This document shows positions 1 through 7,532 of a DNA stretch of 64,000 nt, piece by piece (the stretch's first letter is position 1; every line of letters begins with the position of its first letter). The stretch comes from Betaproteobacteria bacterium. GTDB lineage: Bacteria > Pseudomonadota > Gammaproteobacteria > Burkholderiales > Usitatibacteraceae. Below the pieces are notes generated by a model. That model was not told the origin of the DNA and searched no databases. It saw nothing but the letters and a program-made list of their open reading frames with translations. A program made the position numbers and the translations under genes. Location of the stretch: positions 682,001 to 746,000 of the forward strand of contig JADKJU010000002.1 in NCBI GenBank assembly GCA_016720855.1. Direction: 5' to 3'.

Positions 1-387
1 TATCGCGGGCAGGTGCAGCGCGTCGATTGGGTGAGCGATGCAGTCACGGAAGAACGCATCGTCAATGTGGGCTTCGCCGCCCGGCCCGAAGCCGCCTCGG
101 TCGGCGAACTGGTCGAGGTGACGATCGGCATCGACCAACTCGTCAACGCTCGCTCCGTGCCCACGGCAGCGGTCAAGCGGATCAACCGGCAGGACGGCGT
201 TTGGCGGGTGCGCCAGGAACGCGCCATGTTCCAGCCGGTGAAAGTCGGCATCACGACGCTGGACGGGCGAAGCCAGATCCTCGATGGTCTCGAAGACGGC
301 GACGAGGTCGCCGTGCACAGCGACAGGGCACTGCAGCCGGATGCCACCGTCAAGGTCGTCTCCGCCCTCGTGGGCTCCGCACCATGA
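1..387 (+). CDS. Periplasmic adaptor (HlyD/MFP type) of an ABC exporter, C-terminal part
   Basis: The frame is open from base 1, so the N-terminus lies outside the window; 128 residues are visible. They look like the beta-barrel and membrane-proximal part of a periplasmic adaptor: a strand ending in the SVPTAAV segment, then a QPVKVGI strand and the GLEDGDEV turn that closes such proteins. It would join the inner-membrane ABC permease encoded next to an outer-membrane channel. Its stop overlaps the start of the permease (ATGA at 384-387), so the two are translationally coupled. The substrate is unknown. An RND-pump adaptor is the alternative by sequence alone, but the following genes are ABC components. 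Confidence 0.8.
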   Translation, partial: YRGQVQRVDWVSDAVTEERIVNVGFAARPEAASVGELVEVTIGIDQLVNARSVPTAAVKRINRQDGVWRVRQERAMFQPVKVGITTLDGRSQILDGLEDGDEVAVHSDRALQPDATVKVVSALVGSAP

Positions 388-1577
388 TCAACCTGGCCGC
401 CCGCGACATCCTGCACGGATGGGGCAAGTTCGTGTTCACCGGCGTCGGGCTCGGCCTGCTCATCGGCGTCACGCTGTCGATGGCGGGGATCTATCGGGGC
501 CTGGTCGACGACGGGCAGGCGTTGCTCGCCATCGGCGGCGCGGATCTCTGGGTCGTTCAGCGCGATACGCTGGGTCCGTACGCCGAACCGTCGAGCGTGC
601 GCGACGATGCCTATCGGGCGCTCCTCGCGGTCCCGGGCGTCGCGGAAGCCGGAAACGTCACTTACCTCACCATGCAGATCCAGCACGACGCAGGGGAGGT
701 GCGCGTCATGCTCGTCGGCATCGAGCCGGGACACCCCGGAGAGCCGGGCTACCTGGTTGCGGGCCGCCCGATCACGCGCTCGCATTACGAGGCGATCGCG
801 GACGTGCGAAGCGGCCTGAGGCTCGGCGAACGCATTCGCATCCGCCGGCACGAGTACACGGTGGTCGGGCTGACGCGCCGCATGGTGTCGTCGGGCGGGG
901 ACCCGATGATCTTCGTGCCGCTCAAGGATGCGCAGGAGGTGCAGTTCCTCAAGGACAACGATGCGCTCGTCAACGAGCGGGCGCGAACCGCCGCCAATCC
1001 CGAATTCAACCGCCCGGGCGTGCCCGGGCTCCTCGAGGCGGTGCAGGCCAGCCAGTCCAACAGCCACAGCGTGAACGTCGTGCTGCTGCGGCTGGCCCCC
1101 TCCGCCGACGAAATGAAGGTGGCGGACCAGATTCGGCGCTGGAAGCATCTGGAGGCCTACACGCGCTCCGACATGAACGAGATCCTCGTTGCCAAGCTGA
1201 TCGACACCTCGGCAAGGCAGATATTCATGTTCCTCGTGATCCTCTCGATCGTGAGCGCCGCCATCGTCGCGTTCATCATCTACACGATGACCCTGAACAA
1301 GGTGCGCGAAATCGCGGTCCTGAAGCTGATCGGCGCGCGCAACAGCACCATCGCCGGGATGATCCTGCAGCAGGCGCTCGGCCTGGGCGCGATCGGCTTC
1401 ATCGTCGGGCGCACCGCCGCGACGATGTGGGCCCCGATCTTTCCCAAGTACGTGCTGCTGCTCCCCGGGGACGCCGTGCGCGGCGCGCTGCTCGTGCTGG
1501 CGATCTGCGCGCTGGCGAGCGTTGTCGCGATCCGCGCCGCGCTGCGCGTGGATCCCGCGGCGGCGATCGGGGGATAG
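384..1577 (+). CDS. ABC transporter permease, FtsX/MacB-like (DevC type)
   Basis: 397 residues. One membrane helix near the N-terminus (about 17-38) is followed by a long periplasmic domain and three C-terminal helices (about 279-301, 322-345, 368-388). This is the FtsX/MacB permease plan used by exporters that push substrates from the periplasm through an adaptor and outer-membrane channel. Unlike MacB, the ATPase is not fused; it is the next gene, starting directly after this stop. The start ATG overlaps the adaptor stop. The motif KVREIAVLKLIGA between the last helices matches the coupling segment of this family. Substrate unknown; confidence in family is high. Confidence 0.88.
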   Translation: MINLAARDILHGWGKFVFTGVGLGLLIGVTLSMAGIYRGLVDDGQALLAIGGADLWVVQRDTLGPYAEPSSVRDDAYRALLAVPGVAEAGNVTYLTMQIQHDAGEVRVMLVGIEPGHPGEPGYLVAGRPITRSHYEAIADVRSGLRLGERIRIRRHEYTVVGLTRRMVSSGGDPMIFVPLKDAQEVQFLKDNDALVNERARTAANPEFNRPGVPGLLEAVQASQSNSHSVNVVLLRLAPSADEMKVADQIRRWKHLEAYTRSDMNEILVAKLIDTSARQIFMFLVILSIVSAAIVAFIIYTMTLNKVREIAVLKLIGARNSTIAGMILQQALGLGAIGFIVGRTAATMWAPIFPKYVLLLPGDAVRGALLVLAICALASVVAIRAALRVDPAAAIGG

Positions 1578-2282
1578 GTGAATCCGGCGATCGAAATCGG
1601 CGGGCTCACCAAGCGTTACGGCGAGGGCGACGCCGCCGTCGATGCGCTGAAGGGCGTGGACATGGTCATCGAGCCGGGCGAGGTGGTGGGGTTGATCGGC
1701 CCCAGCGGCTCCGGCAAGAGCACGCTGCTCAAATGCCTCGGCGCGGTGATCGAGCCCACGACGGGCCGGATGGCGCTGGCCGGCGAGACGATCTATGACA
1801 ATGGCTGGAAGGTTGCCGATCTGCGGGCGCTGCGCCGCGACCGCATCGGGTTCGTGTTCCAGGCCCCCTACCTCATCCCGTTCCTGGACGTCACCGAGAA
1901 CGTGGCGCTGCTGCCGATGCTCGCCGGCGTGCCGAATGGCAAGGCGCGCGACCGGGCGCGGGAGATGCTCGCGGCACTGGATGTCGGGCATCGCGCGCAG
2001 GCGCAGGTGGCGCAACTCTCCGGCGGCGAGCAGCAGCGCGTCTCGATCGCACGCGCTCTGGTGAACGAGCCGCCGATCATCCTCGCGGACGAGCCCACAG
2101 CGCCGCTGGACAGCGAGCGGGCGCTGACCGTGATCCGCATCCTGAACCAGATGGCGCAGCGGTTCCGGACGGCCATCATCGTCGTCACGCACGATGAGAA
2201 GATCATTCCGACATTCAAGCGGATCTATCACATCCGGGACGGCCGGACCTACGAGGAGGCCGGCGAGGGGCGCGCGGCCTGA
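1578..2282 (+). CDS. ABC transporter ATP-binding protein (MacB/LolD/DevA type)
   Basis: 234 residues, GTG start immediately after the permease stop. Walker A GPSGSGKST is at 41-49, the Q-loop glutamine at 95, the signature LSGGE at 147-151, Walker B ending ILADE at 168-172 and the switch histidine at 205 (VVTHD). The D-loop reads APLDSE where most family members have GALDS, a mild variation. It energises the permease of the preceding gene; adaptor, permease and ATPase form one operon. Two strong hairpins just downstream (2332-2376) separate this operon from the cupin gene. Confidence 0.93.
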   Translation: MNPAIEIGGLTKRYGEGDAAVDALKGVDMVIEPGEVVGLIGPSGSGKSTLLKCLGAVIEPTTGRMALAGETIYDNGWKVADLRALRRDRIGFVFQAPYLIPFLDVTENVALLPMLAGVPNGKARDRAREMLAALDVGHRAQAQVAQLSGGEQQRVSIARALVNEPPIILADEPTAPLDSERALTVIRILNQMAQRFRTAIIVVTHDEKIIPTFKRIYHIRDGRTYEEAGEGRAA

Positions 2283-2331
2283 CAGAGCGCGCGAACCTGG
2301 TGCCCGAAGGACGGTCGAAGACTTCATGCAA

Positions 2332-2376
2332 CGGGAATGTCCGGAGGGACATTCCCGCGTGAAGCCGGCTTTCACG
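2332..2376 (+). terminator. Two back-to-back hairpins between the ABC operon and the cupin gene
   Basis: The first is a perfect 11-bp stem (2332-2342 with 2347-2357, CGGGAATGTCC and its complement) with a 4-base GGAG loop. The second starts at the next base (CGTGAA at 2358-2363, TTCACG at 2371-2376; extendable with one bulge). There is no T-run, so Rho-independent termination is uncertain; mRNA stabilisation, attenuation or a REP-like unit are alternatives. Confidence 0.5.
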
Positions 2377-2411
2377 AGATGATCTGCGGCAACCCTTGGG
2401 AGGGAGCGTTC

Positions 2412-2744
2412 ATGGCGATCCAGCATGCGGCACCAGGCGACCTGATCGATGTCCTGCCCCTTGGCGAAAGGCTTCGCCATGCGGGCTCGGAAACGCTGAT
2501 CAGGACGACACACCTCGAAATCTTCCGTTACGTGCTGCGTGCGGGCGAGGCGGTTCGCAAGCACGCTGCGTCCGGGTTGATGGTCATTCAATGCCTGGAG
2601 GGCGCCGTGGATTTCGAGGCGCAAGGCCGGGTGCAGGTGCTTGTGGCGGGCAGCATGCTCTACCTGGCGGATGGCGAGCCACACGCTCTCAATGCGCGGG
2701 AAGACTCGTCGCTGCTCGTGACCGTGTTGTTGCATCGCAAGTGA
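2412..2744 (+). CDS. Small single-domain cupin protein
   Basis: 110 residues. The ATG at 2412 has a good ribosome site (GGGAGGGAG from 2397) and gives a protein covering just one cupin barrel. The segment YVLRAGEAVRKHAASGLMVIQCLEGAVDFEA is cupin motif 1-like in part (positions about 38-68), and YLADGEPHALNA (about 83-94) is motif 2 with its histidine. Only some of the usual metal ligands are visible. Such small cupins often bind a metal or small ligand; no reaction can be assigned. It follows the hairpin pair and precedes the zinc-finger gene by 68 bases. Confidence 0.75.
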   Translation: MAIQHAAPGDLIDVLPLGERLRHAGSETLIRTTHLEIFRYVLRAGEAVRKHAASGLMVIQCLEGAVDFEAQGRVQVLVAGSMLYLADGEPHALNAREDSSLLVTVLLHRK

Positions 2745-2812
2745 CGCGGCGACAAGACTCGTCGCCGTGGACGCTGAGGAGTTCGCAGTATCGGCCATCG
2801 TCGGAGGTGCGG

Positions 2813-3232
2813 ATGCGTACAGATCAGGCTGCTCCGGATCACAAGCCCGGAAGCACCGTGGCCGGTGAGCAGAGTTCCCTCGTAGTCGAGCTCTCTGCGG
2901 GCGATCTTCCGGCACATTGCCCCAACGCCAGGATGCCGCTGTGGTCGTCACACCCGAGAATCTTCCTGGATGTCGTGAACCAACGCGAAGCGATGTGCCC
3001 GTATTGCGGCACACGCTACCGACTCGGTGCCAGTGTCGATTTATTCGGATTCGACACCCGTGGCCTGCATCAGCATCACCGGCAGCACTTCCTGGAGCCG
3101 GATGCGGAACACGCGGAATCGGCTGCGCCAACGGCCGGCCACCGTGCGGACGCAAATGCGTGGGCTGACGCGTCCGGGAACACGACGCCCGAATTGATGA
3201 CGCGCTGGCTGAAGGGTCGCAATTGGCGCTGA
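2813..3232 (+). CDS. Zinc-finger protein of the zf-CHCC family
   Basis: 139 residues, ATG preceded by GGAGG at 2803. The zinc site is complete: Cys36, His47 (SSHPRIFLDV), Cys62 and Cys65 (CPYCGTRYRL). The CHCC finger is the fold of the mitochondrial complex I subunit NDUFS6 and of short bacterial proteins of unknown role. Here the finger is followed by a hydrophilic, histidine-rich tail of about 70 residues (HQHHRQHF), so the protein is longer than the usual 60-80 residues. It overlaps the next gene by 10 bases, suggesting coupled translation with the metallophosphoesterase. Confidence 0.8.
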   Translation: MRTDQAAPDHKPGSTVAGEQSSLVVELSAGDLPAHCPNARMPLWSSHPRIFLDVVNQREAMCPYCGTRYRLGASVDLFGFDTRGLHQHHRQHFLEPDAEHAESAAPTAGHRADANAWADASGNTTPELMTRWLKGRNWR

Positions 3233-4074
3233 CAACGGTGTCGACAGTCCTCTATTTCAGCGACATTCACATCGAGATCCGGGAAAAGGAAGGCCGGCCC
3301 GGATGGACTGCCATCCAGCCGCTCGATCTGGGGCCGGATCTCACGCGCTTTGCCGGGACGACGGATCTCCTCGTCCTGGCCGGCGATATCGGCAGAATGC
3401 ACTCGCGGCGCAATGTGTCGACGCTGCGCTACGCCGAGCAAGCCGCCTCCTATCTGGGCTGCCCCGCGATCGTGGTGCCCGGCAACCATGAATACTATCG
3501 CGGGTCGTTCGATGACGAGCGCGAAGCCCTCCTGGCCGCGCGGGTCGCGGGCGTAACGGTGCTCGACCGGGGGCAGGCCCGTCATTCCTGCGCGGCGGGC
3601 TCGCTGCGAATTCTGGGCGCGACGCTGTGGACGGACTATGCGGTACTGGGGGATCGCGAGAAAGGCATGCACGAGGCGGAGCAGGCGATCGAGGACCACC
3701 GGCTGATCACGCGGCGCGGCGGTGCACGGTTCCTGCCGCAGGATGCGCTCGCGGAGCATCGCCTGGCGAGCCGATGGCTGGCGCAGCGGCTGTCGGAGCC
3801 GCACGACGGGCCGACGCTCGTCGTGACGCACCACGTGCCTCATTCCGCTGCGCGCAACCCGGCTTACGGAGCGACCTCGCTCTCGCCCGCGTTCGACAGC
3901 GACTGCGATGACCTGATCGCGGCCGCCGCCAGGGCGCAGGTCGTGGCATGGATCTTCGGCCACAACCATTGGAGCCACGAGGTCGAGGTGGGTGGCGTGC
4001 GTCTGCTGTCCGCCCAGCGAGGGTATCCGGCGGAAGGCACTGCCTGGAACGGCCCGGGCATCCTGCGCATCTGA
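3223..4074 (+). CDS. Calcineurin-like metallophosphoesterase
   Basis: 283 residues with all metal-site motifs in order: SDIH (13-16), AGDIG (53-57), GNHEYY (87-92), THHVP and GHNH near the C-terminus. This is a cytoplasmic two-metal phosphoesterase; there is no signal peptide. The substrate cannot be read from sequence. The start is a TTG at 3223 with AAGGG seven bases upstream, overlapping the zinc-finger gene; a GTG five codons later (3238) is equally possible and would begin right at the first beta strand. Confidence 0.87.
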   Translation: MALTTVSTVLYFSDIHIEIREKEGRPGWTAIQPLDLGPDLTRFAGTTDLLVLAGDIGRMHSRRNVSTLRYAEQAASYLGCPAIVVPGNHEYYRGSFDDEREALLAARVAGVTVLDRGQARHSCAAGSLRILGATLWTDYAVLGDREKGMHEAEQAIEDHRLITRRGGARFLPQDALAEHRLASRWLAQRLSEPHDGPTLVVTHHVPHSAARNPAYGATSLSPAFDSDCDDLIAAAARAQVVAWIFGHNHWSHEVEVGGVRLLSAQRGYPAEGTAWNGPGILRI

Positions 4075-4199
4075 GCGCGGAGTGTCGAGGCAGGCGGGAG
4101 GTACGACATGCCGGGTGAACTGGAAAGCCCGGCTTCACGCTCAACTGCCACACGACGCCTCGGGACACGATCTTGATATGAGCGTTGGTGGATCAAAAG

Positions 4200-4245
4200 A
4201 CGAATAACTTTCGTTTTACGTCATGCTGGATTCGGCTCAGCATGG
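4200..4245 (+). promoter_or_regulatory. Shared upstream motif, copy A (FMN reductase/GH15 operon)
   Basis: A 20-nt stretch, ACGAATAACTTTCGTTTTAC (4200-4219), matches 18397-18416 at 18 of 20 positions. In both places a GCATGG follows after exactly 20 bases (here 4240-4245), and a gene start follows shortly after (here 4264). The flanking GATCAAAAG also resembles GATTCAAAT at the other site. The function is inferred: operator or promoter of a small regulon, perhaps of the LysR regulator beside copy B. Confidence 0.55.
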
Positions 4246-4263
4246 CCCAAGGAGCGAACAAAC

Positions 4264-4836
4264 ATGAACGAGCCCCATGACGTCGCCGTGATCATCGGCA
4301 GCCTGCGCAAGGCGTCGTACAACCGCAAGATCGCCCAGGCCCTGGCCGAGCTGGCGCCGGCGCGGCTGAAGCTGGAAATCGTCGAGATCGCGCAATTGCC
4401 CCTTTACAGCCAGGACTACGACGAGGCGACTCCGACCGAATACGCGCCGTTCCGCGAACGCATCGCGCGCGCCGACGCGGTGTTGTTCGTGACCCCGGAG
4501 CACAACCGCTCGATGCCGGCGGCGCTGAAAAACGCGCTCGACGTGGCCTCCCGCCCCCCGGGCCAGAACAAGTGGGCCGGCAAGCCGGCCGGCGTGGTGA
4601 CGGCGTCGATCGCCGCGATCGGCGGCTTTGGCGCCAACCATCACCTGCGCCAGTCGCTGACTTTCCTGGACATGCCCACCCTGCAGCAGCCCGAAGCCTA
4701 CATCGGCAAGGTTCAGGATCTGCTGGATCCGGCGAACGGAAAGCTGAACAACGACTCGACGCGCGAATTCCTCAGGAAGTTCATGGACAGGTTCGCCGCC
4801 TGGATCGAGCGCGTCGTGCCGTCCGACCGGCAATGA
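4264..4836 (+). CDS. NADPH-dependent FMN reductase (chromate/quinone reductase type)
   Basis: 190 residues, ATG with AAGGAG at 4249-4254. A flavodoxin-like fold is shown by the FMN phosphate loop GSLRKASYNRKIA (12-24), the LFVTPEHNRSMPAALKNALD segment (about 76-95) and a Gly-rich IAAIGGFGANHHLR stretch (about 116-129). These enzymes use NAD(P)H to reduce quinones, chromate or other electrophiles by two electrons and are seen as oxidative-stress protection. The gene overlaps the start of the glucoamylase gene (ATGA), which is an odd functional pairing but shows co-expression. Downstream of the shared motif at 4200-4245. Confidence 0.88.
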   Translation: MNEPHDVAVIIGSLRKASYNRKIAQALAELAPARLKLEIVEIAQLPLYSQDYDEATPTEYAPFRERIARADAVLFVTPEHNRSMPAALKNALDVASRPPGQNKWAGKPAGVVTASIAAIGGFGANHHLRQSLTFLDMPTLQQPEAYIGKVQDLLDPANGKLNNDSTREFLRKFMDRFAAWIERVVPSDRQ

Positions 4837-7244
4837 ATGATTCGGTGAATGCCGAATATGCTCCAGGCTGGCCCGGCAGCGAACCGCGCTGGACCTCGAG
4901 CGCGAAGACCGGGGTGGGTACGTCGCTCGGCCCCGGCAGCCAGGTCTGGTTCACGCTGAGCCACGGCATCCTGAACGAGATCTACTATCCGCGCCTCGAC
5001 TCGCCCTGCACACGCGACATCGGGCTGATCGTCACCGACGGCCGCGAGTTCTTCTCCGAAGAAAAGCGCCACGCATCTTCGCAGGTCAGCTACCCGTTCA
5101 AAGGGGTGCCGCTCTACCGGCTGAGCAATGCCTGCGGCGAAGGGCGCTACCGCATCGAAAAGGACATTCTCGCCGATCCGACGCGAGATGCGCTGCTGCA
5201 GCGCACGCGCTTCGTCCCGCTCGTCGGCACTCTCGGCGACTATCATCTCTACGTCCTTGCCGCGCCGCACCTCGGCAATCGCGGGTGGGGCAACACCGCC
5301 TGGCTCGGGGACTACAAAGGCGTGCCGATGCTGTTCGCGCAGCGCGAGCGCTACTCGCTGGCGATCGCGTGCAGCGCGCCGTGGCGCGGGCGCTCCGCGG
5401 GTTTCGTCGGGCGCAGCGACGGCTGGCAGGACCTCGCGCGCCACCGGCGCATGCGCTGGGAGTACGCCCGCGCCGAAAACGGCAACGTCGCGCTCATCGG
5501 CGAAGTCGACCTGCAGGCCTGTGCCGGCCACTTCGTGCTGGCGGTTGGCTTCGGCGGGACCCCGGCCGAGGCCGGCCATCACGCGCTCGCGAGCCTCAAT
5601 CAGGGCTTCGAGGCGACGCAGGAAGTCTACGTGCGCCAGTGGCAGGACTGGCAGCGAAGCTGCCTGCAAGTCGCCGATGATGACCCGGCGGCCGGATACG
5701 ACGCGTACCGCGTCAGCGTGATGGTGCTGCGCACGCACGAGTCGAAGCTCATGCCGGGCGGGCTGATCGCCAGCCTGTCTTTCCCGTGGGGCTTCACCAA
5801 GAGCGACGACGATCTGGGCGGCTACCACCTCGTCTGGCCGCGTGATCTGGTGGAGTCGGCCGGCGCGCTGCTCGCCGCCGGCGCGCATGACGACGTACGA
5901 AAGGTGGTGCGCTATCTGCAGACCACCCAGGAGGCCGACGGCCACTGGCCGCAGAACACGTGGCTCGACGGCACCCCGTACTGGAACGGCATCCAGATGG
6001 ACGAAGCGGCGTTCCCCATCCTTCTTGTCGATCTCGCGCACCGCGAGGGAGCATTCTCCGAGCAGGACCTGGAGCGCTTATGGCCGATGGCGCGGCGCGC
6101 GGCGGGCTTCCTGGTGCGCAACGGCCCCGTGACGCAGCAGGACCGCTGGGAGGAAGACGCCGGCTATTCACCCTTCACGCTCGCGGTGGTCATCGCCGCG
6201 CTGCTCGTGGCGGCCGAGATGGCGGACGCGTGCGGCGAGCCAGGTGTCGCCGCGTATCTGCGGGAAACGGCCGATGTGTGGAACGACTATATCGAGCGCT
6301 GGACCTACGTCAGCGGGACGCCGCTTGCGCAGCGGGTGGGCGTGAACGGCTACTACGTGCGCGTTGCACCGCCCGAAGTCTGCACGGTGGCGTCGCCCGC
6401 CGAGGGCTTCGTGCCGATCAAGAACCGTCCCCCGGGCGAAGCGGTGGCCCCGACCGAACAGATTCTCAGCCCCGACGCGCTGGCGCTGGTGCGCTTCGGC
6501 CTGCGTGCTGCCGGCGATCCGCGCATCGTCGATACCGTCAAGGTGATCGACGCGCTTCTCAAGCTGGAAACGCCGCGCGGCCCGGCCTGGCATCGCTACA
6601 ACGATGACGGCTACGGCGAGCACGAAAACGGCGCCCCTTTCGATGGCACCGGCCGCGGCCGCGCGTGGCCGTTGCTCACCGGCGAGCGCGCACACTACGA
6701 GCTGGCCGCCGGACGCCCGGATGTCGCTCGCAAGCTGATGCGGACGATGGCGGCGTTTGCCAACGACGGCGGCATGATGCCGGAGCAGGTCTGGGATGCG
6801 CCCGATATCGCCCGGAGGGAACTGTGGCTCGGCCGGCCATCGGGTTCGGCGATGCCGCTGGTGTGGGCACACGCCGAATATGTCAAGTTGGCGCGCTCGT
6901 TGCGCGAGGAACGGCTGTTCGACATGCCGCCGCAGACCTTCGAGCGCTACGTCGCGCGCAAGGCGGCATGCGCCCATGGCTTCTGGCGCTTCAACCACAA
7001 GACGCGTTCGTTCGCGGCCGGCCGCACCCTGCGCATCGAAGTACTTGCTGGCGCGACCGTGCACTGGAGCGACGACGGCTGGCGTACGGTGCACGACACG
7101 GCGACGCAAGACACCGGCCTGGGCGTGCACAAGGTCGATCTGCCCACCGAACGGCTGGTGCCCGGCGCGGTCGTTGCCTTCACCTTTTTCTGGCATCAGG
7201 CCGGGCGTTGGGAAGGTGCCGATTTCGACGTGCTGGTGAGCTGA
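4833..7244 (+). CDS. GH15 glucoamylase (glucan 1,4-alpha-glucosidase)
   Basis: 803 residues. The N-terminal roughly 280 residues match the glucodextranase/glucoamylase N-domain (GVGTSLGPGSQVWFTLSHG, then LNEIYYPRLDSP). The (alpha/alpha)6 barrel follows: WPRDLVESAGALLAAG, WEEDAGYSPFTLA with the presumed acid, GRGRAWPLLTGERAHYE, and MMPEQVWD with the presumed base. It releases glucose from the non-reducing ends of alpha-glucans. No signal peptide is evident, so it probably works on intracellular glycogen or maltodextrin, which fits the glgC gene 8 kb away. Start ATG overlaps the flavin reductase stop. Length is normal for bacterial members with the N-domain. Confidence 0.92.
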   Translation: MNDSVNAEYAPGWPGSEPRWTSSAKTGVGTSLGPGSQVWFTLSHGILNEIYYPRLDSPCTRDIGLIVTDGREFFSEEKRHASSQVSYPFKGVPLYRLSNACGEGRYRIEKDILADPTRDALLQRTRFVPLVGTLGDYHLYVLAAPHLGNRGWGNTAWLGDYKGVPMLFAQRERYSLAIACSAPWRGRSAGFVGRSDGWQDLARHRRMRWEYARAENGNVALIGEVDLQACAGHFVLAVGFGGTPAEAGHHALASLNQGFEATQEVYVRQWQDWQRSCLQVADDDPAAGYDAYRVSVMVLRTHESKLMPGGLIASLSFPWGFTKSDDDLGGYHLVWPRDLVESAGALLAAGAHDDVRKVVRYLQTTQEADGHWPQNTWLDGTPYWNGIQMDEAAFPILLVDLAHREGAFSEQDLERLWPMARRAAGFLVRNGPVTQQDRWEEDAGYSPFTLAVVIAALLVAAEMADACGEPGVAAYLRETADVWNDYIERWTYVSGTPLAQRVGVNGYYVRVAPPEVCTVASPAEGFVPIKNRPPGEAVAPTEQILSPDALALVRFGLRAAGDPRIVDTVKVIDALLKLETPRGPAWHRYNDDGYGEHENGAPFDGTGRGRAWPLLTGERAHYELAAGRPDVARKLMRTMAAFANDGGMMPEQVWDAPDIARRELWLGRPSGSAMPLVWAHAEYVKLARSLREERLFDMPPQTFERYVARKAACAHGFWRFNHKTRSFAAGRTLRIEVLAGATVHWSDDGWRTVHDTATQDTGLGVHKVDLPTERLVPGAVVAFTFFWHQAGRWEGADFDVLVS

Positions 7245-7532
7245 CGTGACGCAGCGGCCTTTCGACGCGCAGTCTCGTCGAACTGATCGGGATTCTGAAG
7301 AAATCGGTCAAGGGCGCAATGATCGTCCATCCGGCGGCGAAGGCACGCCGATACGGGGCCGCAAGGGCACGCGCACGATGAGCGGCGGATCTTCGGCGTG
7401 GCGTGAATGCCCATGGCTGCCGGGTGCACCGGCCCGCTGCGCTTCCTCGGACGCGTGGAGGTGTCTGCCGAGGCGCCGGTGCCCGCCATTCGCCGCAGAC
7501 GCCGGCGCATCGCAGACGACATGGAGGACAGC

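Noticed and set aside
2747..2767. Terminator after the cupin gene (CGGCGAC / GTCGCCG stem)
   Set aside because: A 7-bp stem without T-run; too weak to call in GC-rich DNA.
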